From Nonomuraea glycinis (GTDB taxonomy: Bacteria > Actinomycetota > Actinomycetes > Streptosporangiales > Streptosporangiaceae), in NCBI RefSeq assembly GCF_014646515.1, contig NZ_BMNK01000016.1:62001-126000 (forward strand): 64,000 nucleotides of DNA, given 5' to 3'. Below, piece by piece: positions 35,714 to 44,387 of this stretch. The notes beneath the pieces are model-generated. The model ran no database searches, was not told where the DNA came from, and worked only from the letters and a program-made list of their open reading frames with translations. The position numbers and the translations under genes were made by a program. Each line of letters begins with the position of its first letter. The first letter of the stretch is position 1.

Positions 35714-36570
35714 GCCCGGTCGTCGAAGCTCGTGGCCGCCGGAGCCAGCCCTTTCGTGGCGGCGTGGACGCCGATGCGCATGGGGTCGACCCGCAGAGAC
35801 TCGGCAAGCTCCCGCTCGGCGGTAGCGAGGTCGCCTGCGGGAGAGAGGTAGCCATCGCTCGCCAGAACCACCTGGTCCACCTCTTGGTCGAGAGGGAAGA
35901 CTTCGACGAACCGTGCAGGAACCGGCCTGCCGTCCAAGACGCCATAGCCGAACGGGCCGGCGTGCTCACAGTTGGCCAGCAGGCTTTGCCGCTTGAGCAC
36001 GGGTAACACCAGGGCGCGTCCGACATCCTCGGCGACCAGCTCGTCCAGATCGTGTCCCTCTGCGAGCAGACAGTGCAGATAGGCCGCCCGTGTCCCGGCC
36101 AGCACTCGGTCGATCAGCTTGTCCGCGGGTCGCGTTTCCCACCTCGCGCCACGGCCGATGGCCACATGCACATCGCCCACCCGCCAGATCACTCCTTGCG
36201 CGGGCAGGAACACCGCGGCGACCGCAGCGGGGGCCAGAGGGTCATCATCGGCGATCCCCCAGCTACGACGTAACCGCGCCAGGTCCGTCGTCATGGCGTC
36301 GGCCGCTGCCTGCGGCGGGGTGTCGGGCGGCAGGCGGCGGAGCGACGCGGCGACGCAATCAGCGGCTCGGGCCCCGCCGGTCATGCCCCCGTAATCGCGC
36401 CCCGACTTGTCGGTGACTCCGTCGATCACCGCGGCGCACGAAACCCCTGAATCGCCATCGATCACTACCAGCCGATCCTCCCCCCGGCCGGCCTGCTTGG
36501 GCACATTGCGCTGCTCGACCACATCCCACCGGGGCAACGCTCGACTGCGATCGCTCGTCCGTGAGTTCAT
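35671..36570 (-). CDS. PP2C-like phosphatase domain protein
   Basis: The 299-residue protein shows a PP2C-like order of motifs: GRGEDRLVVIDG near the start, AAVIDGVTDKSGRDYGGMTG (the metal-binding DG with an atypical surround), VIWRVGDVHVAIGRG, VDQVVLASDGYLSPAGD and SFDDRAYIRL near the end (DD of the last metal site). The usual DGxGGH/DNxT forms are altered, so activity is plausible but not certain. It is cytoplasmic and stands alone. Related stand-alone PP2C-like proteins occur beside signalling or defence modules, but no partner kinase is seen. Confidence 0.7.
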   Translation of the reverse strand: MNSRTSDRSRALPRWDVVEQRNVPKQAGRGEDRLVVIDGDSGVSCAAVIDGVTDKSGRDYGGMTGGARAADCVAASLRRLPPDTPPQAAADAMTTDLARLRRSWGIADDDPLAPAAVAAVFLPAQGVIWRVGDVHVAIGRGARWETRPADKLIDRVLAGTRAAYLHCLLAEGHDLDELVAEDVGRALVLPVLKRQSLLANCEHAGPFGYGVLDGRPVPARFVEVFPLDQEVDQVVLASDGYLSPAGDLATAERELAESLRVDPMRIGVHAATKGLAPAATSFDDRAYIRLQTSQRPGPG

Positions 36571-36633
36571 GAAGGTGTCCCTTCTTGGCCTGCGGTCACA
36601 GTTCTTTCATCCTTGATGCGGTGGCCAGGCAGG

Positions 36634-37105
36634 TCACGGGCGCTGGAACGGCTGTCGCCCAAGTCGCGCCGCGATGAAGCACGCCAGGTACCCGGCGAAC
36701 GGATGGTAGACCAGCGGGGACAACGGCTCGCCTACGCTGCCGGCGACGGGCAGACGACACGGGCGTGGGCGGCCATACTGTGGTCAAGCGTGCGCCCGGG
36801 AGGGGCTATCACCACGATCGGCAGGTCGGCGAGCCGGGCGTGGGCGTCGCCGTGCTCCCACTCCTCCAGGTCCTGGCTCGTGGCGGCTAGGCCGGCGGCC
36901 TCGACCAGCTTGGCAGCGGTGAAGGCCGCGGTACCGTGCCCAGGGCCGCTGCCGAGTACGGTCACGGTGGCGGCATCGGCGATACGCGTGCCCAGTTCAT
37001 GACACAGCGGCCGGACGAGCGCCGTCGTGGCCTCGATGATGTCGGCTGCGGCGCCAGCGCGCCGACCTGGGCTGTCACCTCATCCAGCTGGTAGTTGACG
37101 GGCAT
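36634..37105 (-). pseudogene. SIS-domain (sugar isomerase-like) protein, decayed
   Basis: The ATG at 37105 has AGGAGG upstream and starts MPVNYQLDEVTAQVGAL. The frame then shifts into AAADIIEATTALVRPLCHEL and VTVLGSGPGHGTAAFTAAKL, the SIS phosphosugar-binding region, then EEWEHGDAHARLADLPIVVI. After another shift the true C-terminus follows: EPLSPLVYHPFAGYLACFIA with a stop at 36634. About 150 of the usual 300-350 residues remain, so it is inactive. It follows a BtpA-like fragment, forming a broken sugar operon. Confidence 0.7.
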
Positions 37106-37122
37106 GACTCCCTCCTGGCTGG

Positions 37123-37353
37123 TCATCGGGCGCGGACGGCCTCGATGTAGGACGTGACCCGGCCGGGGTCGATAGCGCTGCCCCAGCCGTCGCTCTTCAG
37201 GCAGGTACCGACGAACGCTCCGTCGGCGCCATCGTCCGAGCCGACCAGCCGTGCGGCGTTGGCGTGGTGGGTGTGCCCGGCGAGGATGATCGACAGGCCG
37301 GGAGCGGCGGCGCGGACGGCTGCGATCCTGATATCGCCCGACTGAAAACGCAT
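37123..37353 (-). pseudogene. BtpA/SgcQ-like TIM-barrel protein, C-terminal fragment
   Basis: The reading GDIRIAAVRAAAPGLSIILA, GHTHHANAARLVGSDDGADG and AFVGTCLKSDGWGSAIDPGR resembles the phosphate-binding end of BtpA/SgcQ-family proteins (typically GTxLKxDG...xxxPVDxxRV). About 75 codons remain of an expected 260. It lies just upstream of the SIS pseudogene in the same direction, the same order seen in some sugar-use operons. Confidence 0.6.
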
Positions 37354-37671
37354 TGGCCATGACGACCCTGCCTACGTCGCGAGCTTCCACTCGGAGCGCA
37401 TTCGATAGACCAGCCTCATGGTCTCGCCCCACTGGCGGGCTGTCGCAGCCAATCGACACACTCGCCCCCGCTTCCTGAAGGAGGTCGCGAAACTCCTCAA
37501 TCAGCCTGCCTTCGAGCCCAATCTCAAGGACCCTCTAAGTGAATGGATCAGAAACCTCGCCACCCACACCTCATCTTCGGGTTCGCCCGAGATGACAGAA
37601 ATTCCAGCCATGGGCTGAAGGCGCCTATATCCGGTTGCGCGCCGGCCTGGGCATGCTGCCAAAATTGGCGC
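37354..37671. other. 318-base stretch without a supported gene
   Basis: A 66-codon plus-strand frame at 37418-37618 (FLKEVAKLLNQPAFEPNLKD) looks somewhat protein-like but has no ribosome site or family, so it was not called. No repeats were seen. Confidence 0.4.
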
Positions 37672-38679
37672 GTGAGCGCGCCCGCCGACCTGGAGTTCCC
37701 GGCCACGCTGACGGCAGCGTGGGGTTTTCCCCCGGGCACGACGATCATCCGAGCCGAGCAGGGGACCAACAACCAGACGTTCATGCTCCGCCAGGGGGGC
37801 CTCCGATTCGTGCTCCGGGTCAGCCAGACCCAGACCGCCGCCCAGGTGGGCGCCGAGCACCGGATCCTGCGACGGCTACGGCAGGCCGGACTTCCCTTCC
37901 AGGTGCCTGAACCAGTCGCCGCGCCCAGCGGAGACACAGTGATCGAGACCGCGGCCGGGCCCGCCACCGTCTGCCGGTGGATCCCCGGCGTGCGGCCCGA
38001 CCTCACGGGCCAGACGGCACTCGAGCGCTTCGGCCGGGCGGCCGGGTTGCTCGGCGAGGCGATGCTGGGCGTGCCGCCAGAAGACGGACTGGGCGACTGG
38101 CGCGGTAATCCTCTGACGCACCCCGCCGTGCCGCACTTCGGCGCCCTTTGCCGTCAGCTGCGCGCCGCCGGGATCAGCGCGGAGCGGGTCGCCCGCCTCG
38201 ACGCCGTGGCGCGCCGCGTCGAGCAGGAGTGGCCTGCGGGTGGCGGCGCGCTGCCGACCCAGGTCATCCACGGTGACCTGGCGGCCTCGAACGTGCTGGT
38301 CGACGAGGACACCGGGGAGGTGAGCGGGCTGCTTGACTTTGAGTTCGCCGGGGTCGGCTTCCTGGTCCAGGACATGATGGCGGCGCTGTTCTTCAGCGGG
38401 GCCCTGGAGACTCGGGACTGGCAGCTCCGCACGGCGGCCTTCCTCCGGGGATACGCCTCGGTCCGCCCGCTGGACGCCGCCGAGGCCGACGCGCTGCCCC
38501 GGCTGCTCCTCGCCCGGGCGGTCGGCAGCGCCCTGTCGCGGGCGGGCCGGTGGCTGAACGGGAAGGCACAGCTCGGCGAGGTCACCGACCGGATCCGCAA
38601 GCTGGAGGACACGACCCACTGGCTCGACGCCAACAGCGGAAAGCTCCGGTCACTCGCCGCCGCCGGCGGGCACGGGTGA
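37672..38679 (+). CDS. Aminoglycoside phosphotransferase (APH)-fold kinase
   Basis: The GTG at 37672 is chosen from the family start SAPADLEFPATLTAAWGF. The 335-residue protein has a nucleotide-binding N-lobe (QGTNNQTFMLRQGGLRFVLR, with Lys replaced by Arg in that strand). The catalytic loop is VIHGDLAASNVLVDEDTGEV and the metal-binding motif is GLLDFEFAGVGF. This belongs to the APH/homoserine-kinase-like superfamily (ThrB2-type, HGD...N...DF). It may phosphorylate a small alcohol or drug. It has no operon partner; a flanking GNAT remnant is unrelated. Confidence 0.85.
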   Translation: MSAPADLEFPATLTAAWGFPPGTTIIRAEQGTNNQTFMLRQGGLRFVLRVSQTQTAAQVGAEHRILRRLRQAGLPFQVPEPVAAPSGDTVIETAAGPATVCRWIPGVRPDLTGQTALERFGRAAGLLGEAMLGVPPEDGLGDWRGNPLTHPAVPHFGALCRQLRAAGISAERVARLDAVARRVEQEWPAGGGALPTQVIHGDLAASNVLVDEDTGEVSGLLDFEFAGVGFLVQDMMAALFFSGALETRDWQLRTAAFLRGYASVRPLDAAEADALPRLLLARAVGSALSRAGRWLNGKAQLGEVTDRIRKLEDTTHWLDANSGKLRSLAAAGGHG

Positions 38680-38819
38680 CTCGGAAGTACGGCTGACGCG
38701 ACCCCCACGACGGAGCTTGATACCTCGATATTTTCGCAGGTCAGAGAGTTCAAGATCCGCTCATGGCCGGAACTCCTGTCATCCCGGCCGATCCCGATCT
38801 TCTGCGCGCATCAGCTTCG

Positions 38820-39090
38820 CTGAGCCGAACTGCTCGTCGCCTCGGATGCGGGCGTGCAGCTGCATGTCGTGCCGGCCGTCGGCGTGAACGGCATCGCTGC
38901 GCTTGGTGCCCTCAAGGCGGAACCCGGATCTGACGGCGACCCGACAGGAGGCGTGGTTGCGGGTCGAGTGGTCCAGATGCAGACGGTGGAAACCAGCCTC
39001 GCCCAGTGCCCAGACGCTCAAGGCCGTCAGCGCGCGGGAGGCCACCCCTGCTCGGCGGGCCTGCAAGTCTGCGTGTTGACGTTCGAGGAC
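38820..39090 (-). pseudogene. GNAT acetyltransferase, C-terminal fragment
   Basis: The reading DLQARRAGVASRALTALSVW, ALGEAGFHRLHLDHSTRNHA and SCRVAVRSGFRLEGTKRSDA is the acetyl-CoA-binding half of a RimJ/RimL-type GNAT, ending DGRHDMQLHARI. The first two to three strands are missing and the local frame starts in foreign sequence. It is probably inactive. Confidence 0.75.
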
Positions 39091-39147
39091 AGCCATTGAC
39101 GGTGAGATGGATCAGGTGCGGATGGTTGCCGCTTTCCTCCGTACGCC

Positions 39148-40086
39148 TCAACCGCGCAGCAACTCCTCCCGCCCGGCCAGCAGTCGCGCTCGTTCTTTGG
39201 ACAGTTCGGCGTTGCGGTGCCGCAGGTGCTTCCCCACGTCCTGGACCCATCGGGCCGTCCGCTCGACCTCGGCGCGGGTGTTCTCGATGCGCTGATGCTT
39301 CAGCACATCGGTGATGATGTTGTCGAAGAATGTGTCGACGAACCACCGCGTGTCCACTTTGGGCAGGCGGGCACGCGCGGAGACACCGACGTCGTCGAGT
39401 TCGCGAGAGAAGACGTCCAGGGCCCGCTGGGCGTGCCAGGCGGCCTCATCGGCGGAGCGCAGCCGGTTGTGCTCAACAGCGTCGGCGATCAGGCCGCCGC
39501 CCAAGAGGTCCCAGGTGGAGGCGCCCTTGGCCGAGCCGAGGTAGCCGAGCACCTGGGCCAGCGCGTGGAGTGCGGCCTGCCCGGCCTGGTACGCCTCGGT
39601 GTGTTCGCGCAGCTCCGCCGAGACGCGGCCGAGGGCGGCACCGAGGTTCGCCAGCTCACTGGCGCGGGCATCACCGCGGGCAAGGAGCTGCCGCTCCTTC
39701 TCGGCCAGCAGCTTCTCGTACTCCACCGGGGCCGTCGCGAGTCCCGCCAGCTCGGCTTCGATCGCTTGCGCGTCCGCCTCGATCTGGGCAAGCCGGGCCC
39801 GGTGGCCGTCGAGCCGCTGCCTGGCGGCGGCGGCCTCGGCACGCTCGCGGTCCAGCAACTCCTCGCGCTGGCTCACCAGGCGGGCCAGGAAAGCGGTCAG
39901 CCCGCCTTCCAGGCGGGTGACGTCGGCCTCCTCCTTGGACAGGTCCTTCTCCAGGCCGGCCAGCGTGTGGTGGGCCTGCTGGATCTGCTGTACGGTGGCC
40001 GCGCGCCGGCGCCGCAGGTGGTCGGCCCGGTGCGTTCGGGCGGCTGCCGCGCGCAGCCGCTCGTCAAGATCTGAAGAGCTCGTCAC
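39148..40086 (-). CDS. Coiled-coil protein of unknown function
   Basis: The GTG at 40086 gives 312 residues; earlier in-frame starts look unnatural. From about residue 25 to 165 the protein is a long charged coiled coil (QQIQQAHHTLAGLEKDLSKE, RERAEAAAARQRLDGHRARL, EKLLAEKERQLLARGDARAS). A more compact helical domain follows (YLGSAKGASTWDLLGGGLIA, then WFVDTFFDNIITDVLKHQRI), ending with another coiled coil (HLRHRNAELSKERARLLAGR). No membrane segment or catalytic motif is seen. The composition suggests a scaffold or filament-forming cytoplasmic protein. Confidence 0.75.
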   Translation of the reverse strand: MTSSSDLDERLRAAAARTHRADHLRRRRAATVQQIQQAHHTLAGLEKDLSKEEADVTRLEGGLTAFLARLVSQREELLDRERAEAAAARQRLDGHRARLAQIEADAQAIEAELAGLATAPVEYEKLLAEKERQLLARGDARASELANLGAALGRVSAELREHTEAYQAGQAALHALAQVLGYLGSAKGASTWDLLGGGLIADAVEHNRLRSADEAAWHAQRALDVFSRELDDVGVSARARLPKVDTRWFVDTFFDNIITDVLKHQRIENTRAEVERTARWVQDVGKHLRHRNAELSKERARLLAGREELLRG

Positions 40087-40296
40087 ACTTCGGACGACGA
40101 ACGAACAACACCAGACGTTCCAGCCAGGCGGTCGCTGAGCTTGGCCCGCGCGCTCGCGATGACGGTGGCCGGGCCGTCGGCGGGGCGAGGCCGAAGGTCC
40201 GCTCCAGCCAGGACAACTAGACACAATGACGTTCGCCGAGCCCCGGTGGTGTCCGGATCTGCCGATGAGCGCGCACCCCTGGCTTCCGGAGCGATG

Positions 40297-40700
40297 TCAT
40301 GTGACGAGCACGGTGGTGAGCATCGAGAGATACGGCGCAGGCTGTCAAGGTCGGGCGTCTTGAACCACGCCACAGCGTCGTGCTCGTCCGGCGCGGCGTT
40401 GACGGGTGTTCCTGTCCACCTGTCGATCAACCAGATCTGCATGTCGAACGTCGCGGTCCGGATCTCATGCATCGGCGGGCCGGACGGCTCCGATGCCGTG
40501 ATTCCCAACTCCTCCCGAAGCTCGCGGACAAGGCTCTCCTTCGGATCCTCCCCCTCCTCGACATGACCGCCAGGTAGGTCCCACACGTCGGGATACCAAC
40601 GGCGTCCGGCGCTTCGATGGCACAGCAACACCCGATCGCCGTCGCGAAGAACGGCCGTCACGATCCGGACCGGACCGGAGTCGTCAGCGGAGATCGTCAT
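40297..40700 (-). pseudogene. NUDIX hydrolase with frameshifted C-terminus
   Basis: The protein reads PVRIVTAVLRDGDRVLLCHR and then the NUDIX box GGHVEEGEDPKESLVRELRE followed by ELGI, complete with the REXXEE core. It continues to TPVNAAPDEHDAVAWFKTPD. Near the end the frame breaks after DLDSLR. The neighbouring frame supplies a natural ending, YLSMLTTVLVT and a stop at 40297, while the open frame runs on to 40083 with an odd Ser/Arg-rich tail. The catalytic part is intact, so some activity is possible. The start is ATG at 40700 or, less likely, 40736. Confidence 0.7.
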
Positions 40701-40736
40701 CGGCACATTCTGATCCAGGACGGTCTTAACGGCCAT

Positions 40737-41087
40737 GCCCCTGATGTGGCCCCGGACCTACCCGCGTGGTGGGCGCACATCCCGCTCGGCCAGCATGGTC
40801 TGGACCTTGTGCCGGTCGATGGCGCGGATGCGGTCGCGCTTCTCCGGTCGCCGCTCGATCAGCGCGGCGAGATCAGCGGTGACCCACGATCTGTTGGAGT
40901 GTCATGACGGATGAGGGGATGCTGGAGCGGATCGCCATGTGACGTGCCGAGCTGGACCTGCTGGCAGAGGAGCCGGTCGAGCAACTGGCCGAGGTGCGGG
41001 ACGAGCTGGAGCCGCTGCGGGCGAAGCTGAACCCGGCCGGCCGACCATTTCCATAAACTATGAATATAAAAGTACTATGCTTCGAGC
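40737..41087. other. 350-base stretch with gene scraps and the MarR promoter
   Basis: A minus-strand tail at about 40790-40870 (RDRIRAIDRHKVQTMLAERD) and a plus-strand reading at about 40904-41035 (ELDLLAEEPVEQLAEVRDEL, broken by a TGA) look like remnants of unidentified genes. The last 40 bases are AT-rich and contain the direct repeat ACTATG at 41057-41062 and 41074-41079. The second copy overlaps TACTAT, a -10-like element 9 bases before the MarR ATG. Confidence 0.5.
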
Positions 41088-41546
41088 ATGAGTCGTCAAG
41101 ACACCGCTCCTGGCGCGTCCGCCGCCATCGGGGCGGCCCTCTACGGCCTGGCCACCAGGGCCGTGAGACGCCTGCCCCGGGACATGAGCCTGACGTCCGC
41201 CGCCACCCTGGCCACCCTGGACCGGACCGGCCCGCGGCGCATCACCGATCTGGCCGTGGTCGAGGGCGTCACCCAACCCGCGATGACCGCCGTGGTCCGG
41301 GTGATGGAGGAGTCCGGCCTGGTCGAGCGGCGGGGCGACGCGTCCGACAAGCGGGTCACGCTGGTGTGCCTGACCGAGGCCGGCGCCTCCTATGTCCGGA
41401 GGCGGCGCCAGGCGGGCGTCCACGCGTTCGAGCGGTTGATCGGCGAGCTCACCGGCGACGAGGTCGAGGCGCTGGTGGCGGCCCTTCCGGCGCTGAAGCA
41501 TCTGGCAGAGCTCGAAAACCAGGACCGCGAAGGGCCGAAGCAGTGA
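41088..41546 (+). CDS. MarR-family transcriptional regulator
   Basis: The 152-residue protein has the MarR winged helix: DMSLTSAATLATLDRTGPRR, ITDLAVVEGVTQPAMTAVVR and the wing ESGLVERRGDASDKRVTLVC. The ATG is two to three bases after the likely transcription start, so the mRNA may be nearly leaderless. It precedes the MFS exporter at 41572 by 25 bases and probably represses the two-gene operon, releasing DNA when a drug is present. Confidence 0.92.
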   Translation: MSRQDTAPGASAAIGAALYGLATRAVRRLPRDMSLTSAATLATLDRTGPRRITDLAVVEGVTQPAMTAVVRVMEESGLVERRGDASDKRVTLVCLTEAGASYVRRRRQAGVHAFERLIGELTGDEVEALVAALPALKHLAELENQDREGPKQ

Positions 41547-41571
41547 CCGGCAGCCGGTCGGCGGGGTCGCG

Positions 41572-42969
41572 GTGAAAGCGTTCACGCATTCCGAGGCGCG
41601 GCTGCTGGTCCCCGCCCTGATGTTCATCGCTCTGGTCGTGGCGGCGGTCGCCAGCCTCGGGACGCCGCTCATCACCAGCGTGGCGACCTCGTACCACGTC
41701 TCGCTCGGCAGCGCGCAGTGGACGCTGACCGTCGCGCTGCTCAGCGGCGCCGTCGCCACGCCGGTCCTGGGCCGGCTCGGAGCCGGCCCGCACCGGCGGG
41801 CCACGATCCTCGCCACGCTGGCGGTCGTCGTCGCCGGCAGCGCGCTCACCGTGCTGCCGCTGCCGTTCGCGTGGCTGCTGGCCGGCAGGGCGGCCCAGGG
41901 CGTCGGGCTCGGGCTGACGGCGCTGATGATGGGCGTGGCCCGGGACCACCTCCCCGAGGAGCGCAGCCCGGCCGTGATCTCCCTGATCTCGGTGGTCTCG
42001 ATCATCGGGGCCGGCGTCGGCTACCCGCTGGCCGCACTGCTCGCCGACCTCGGCGGGGTACGGGCCGCCTACGGCCTCGGCCTGGTCGTCACCGCCGCCG
42101 CCCTCCTGACCGCGTGGCGCTCCATGCCCGAAGCCCCCGAAGGCCGCTCCGCCCACGTGGACGTGGCAGGCGCGGTCGTCCTGGCCGCTGCGCTGCTCCT
42201 GGTGCTGTTCCTCGCCGGCGAACGGAATCTGTGGAGCCGGCACTTCGCCGTGGCGGCGGGCCTCGCCGTCGTCGCGGTGGTGCTGCTCTGCGTCTGGGCC
42301 GTCATCGAGCTGCGCAGCACGACGCCCCTGGTCGATGTACGGGCGGTGCGGCACCCGGCGGTCGCCGGGGCGAACCTCGCCATGTTCGTCGGCGGGATCG
42401 GCATGTACCTCCTGCTCACGCTCATCACCCGGTACGCGCAGACGCCGCACGGCGCCGGCTACGGCTTCGGGCTGACGACCTTCGTCGCCGGGCTGGTCCT
42501 CATCCCGTTCTCCGTGTTGGGGTTCGTCGCCGGCAAGCTCACGCCGCGGGTCCGGACGCGGATCGCCGACCCCCTGCTCCTGGCCGGCAGCGCTGTCGTG
42601 GTCGGCGGCGGGTTCGCCCTGTTCGCGGCGGCCCGGTCGGACCTGGCCGAACTGTTCGCGGCGATGGGCGTGCTCGGCGTCGGCGTCGGCGGCTTCTCGG
42701 CCGCGATGCCCGGCGTCATCCTGGCCGTCACCCCCAAGAGCGAGACGTCGAGCGCCATGAGCTTCAACTACGTCGTCCGCAGCGTCGGGTACTCCCTGGG
42801 CAGCGCCCTCGGCGGCCTGATCCTCGCCGCGGGCACCGGCCCCGGCCACCTCTTCCCCGACGACAGCGCCTACACCACCGCGGCGCTGGTCGGCATCGGC
42901 GCCATGGCGATCACGACGCTGACAAGCCTCGCTCTCGCCCGTCGACGCTCGTCCGGGACCAACCCGTAA
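41572..42969 (+). CDS. MFS drug exporter (DHA2-like, 14-TM type)
   Basis: The 465-residue polytopic protein starts with GTG. It has about 14 hydrophobic segments, with the MFS signature LLAGRAAQGVGLGLTALMMG in the early half and GYPLAALLADLGGVRAAYGL in the antiporter-motif region. Most DHA2 proteins export cationic or polyketide drugs by proton antiport. Coupling with the MarR gene upstream suggests drug-inducible efflux. Confidence 0.92.
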   Translation: MKAFTHSEARLLVPALMFIALVVAAVASLGTPLITSVATSYHVSLGSAQWTLTVALLSGAVATPVLGRLGAGPHRRATILATLAVVVAGSALTVLPLPFAWLLAGRAAQGVGLGLTALMMGVARDHLPEERSPAVISLISVVSIIGAGVGYPLAALLADLGGVRAAYGLGLVVTAAALLTAWRSMPEAPEGRSAHVDVAGAVVLAAALLLVLFLAGERNLWSRHFAVAAGLAVVAVVLLCVWAVIELRSTTPLVDVRAVRHPAVAGANLAMFVGGIGMYLLLTLITRYAQTPHGAGYGFGLTTFVAGLVLIPFSVLGFVAGKLTPRVRTRIADPLLLAGSAVVVGGGFALFAAARSDLAELFAAMGVLGVGVGGFSAAMPGVILAVTPKSETSSAMSFNYVVRSVGYSLGSALGGLILAAGTGPGHLFPDDSAYTTAALVGIGAMAITTLTSLALARRRSSGTNP

Positions 42970-43109
42970 GGACGCCGGAATCGCCGAGCGCACCGTCCTG
43001 ATCGATCTTCAGTTGGTTTTCGCTGGTGCGGCTGCGGGTGTCCGGTCAGTCCGTACAGTTCCCGCAGCGATCGCGATCGCAGGCGGCGAACGCAGCTGAT
43101 GGGAGCTAC

Positions 43110-44321
43110 CCATGCTGGATGCGTTGACCAAGACGAGGTGGTCGGGAACTGGACGCTCCTCGATGAGGAGATGAACCTGCTGACAGGGCGGCGAGGGCCC
43201 ACGACACTGGGCTTCGCGCTCATGCTCAAGTTCCATCAACTCCATGGCCGGTTCCCGCGCGGCAGTCGACTACGTTGCCAGGGCGGTCAAGGTCCCAGCC
43301 TCGGACCTGGCGTTCTACGAGTGGGACGGGCGCACCAGCAAGGACCATCGCACCGACATCCGTAAGTTCACCGGCTTCCGCGACTGCGGAGTAGAGGACG
43401 CGGAGAAGGGTGCGGAGTGGCTGGCCGGCAACGTCTGTAAGGCCGAGCGGCGCTCTGACCGGGTTCGCGTGGCGCTCTTGAACCATTTGAAGGAAGAGCA
43501 GATCGAGCCGCCGTCCAAACTACGGCTGCAGCGGATCATCGGCTCGGCGCTGGAGCAGGCCGAGAAGACCCTGACCTTGCGGATCGCCTCGCGAATCGAG
43601 ACGGAGGTGGTCGAGCGCATGTTCACACTGATCGCCCCGCGCACCAGCCGAAGCGACGACGAGGACGCTGGCGATGGCAAGGACTCCGATGAGATCGGGT
43701 GCGGTGAACGGGGAGCAGACCAGGGACATACTGACGGCCCCGTCACCGACGAGGGTGAGGAAGAGCTGGAGGAGGCGGACCCCGAGGGCGCGGACGTGTT
43801 CGCGGCGATCCGGGAGGAGCCTGGCAACGTCAGCGTCAAGACAATGGAACGGGAGGCATTCAAGCTCGGGGCGATCGAGGCCGTCGGGCTACCCGAGGGT
43901 CTGTTCGACGATGTCGCGCCGGGCGTGCTGCTGGCCTGGCGGGCCCGGGTCGCGGCCGAGGCGCCCAGCCATCTGCGGGCGCATCGGCACCGGTGCGGGG
44001 ATCCGCTCGGTCGCCTCCGGCGAGCACCCCTACTCAGAGGAGGACCTGCGCTACTCCCGGCGCCGCTTCCTGTCGGTGGCCGGGGCGCGGCAGGTGGCCA
44101 AGACGATCGCCAACGCCAACGCGATGCGGCACGAGACGAACATGACCGTGGAGACCAACTAAGTCGATTCTCATGGCGCTTCGATCATCGGGTTCGGCGT
44201 GGTCGACCGGTGGGGCCTGACCCCGCTCTTCCACACCAACATGACCCCGTACGGGACCGTGCGGCTTCGCCCTGACCGACGGCTGGACCTGACGGGGAGG
44301 CCGCCCGCCCCGGGGAGCTGA
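43110..44321 (+). pseudogene. Tn3-family transposase with deletions, frameshift and nonsense codon
   Basis: The N-terminal DUF4158 part reads DQDEVVGNWTLLDEEMNLLT and LGFALMLKFHQLHGRFPRG. The frame shifts at about 43255 into AVDYVARAVKVPASDLAFYE and IEPPSKLRLQRIIGSALEQA, then LLAWRARVAAEAPSHLRAH. After an internal deletion it resumes at SGEHPYSEEDLRYSRRRFLS and ETNMTVETN. A TAC to TAA change follows, then VDSHGASIIGFGV (DDE-core sequence), and a second deletion joins the C-terminal LTPLFHTNMTPYG. About 400 of 1000 residues remain. It is the fullest Tn3 remnant in the window and borders the arsenic island. Confidence 0.88.
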
Positions 44322-44387
44322 TGGGACAGTCCCGTGCCGGCAGCGGGAGCGGGGCGGGCGGCGGCGAGGCCGCCTGCCGATCCCGCG

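Noticed and set aside
35671..36570. A phage-defence system around the PP2C-like gene and LexA
   Set aside because: No kinase, effector or nuclease partner was found nearby; the gene stands alone between unrelated fragments.
37418..37618. A 66-codon frame before the APH-like gene
   Set aside because: No ribosome site, family or operon support; it is open by chance as far as can be judged.
41449..42993. A 514-residue minus-strand frame opposite the MFS exporter
   Set aside because: It is a repetitive Arg/Gly/Gln/Asp-rich shadow of a clear membrane protein and has no domain.
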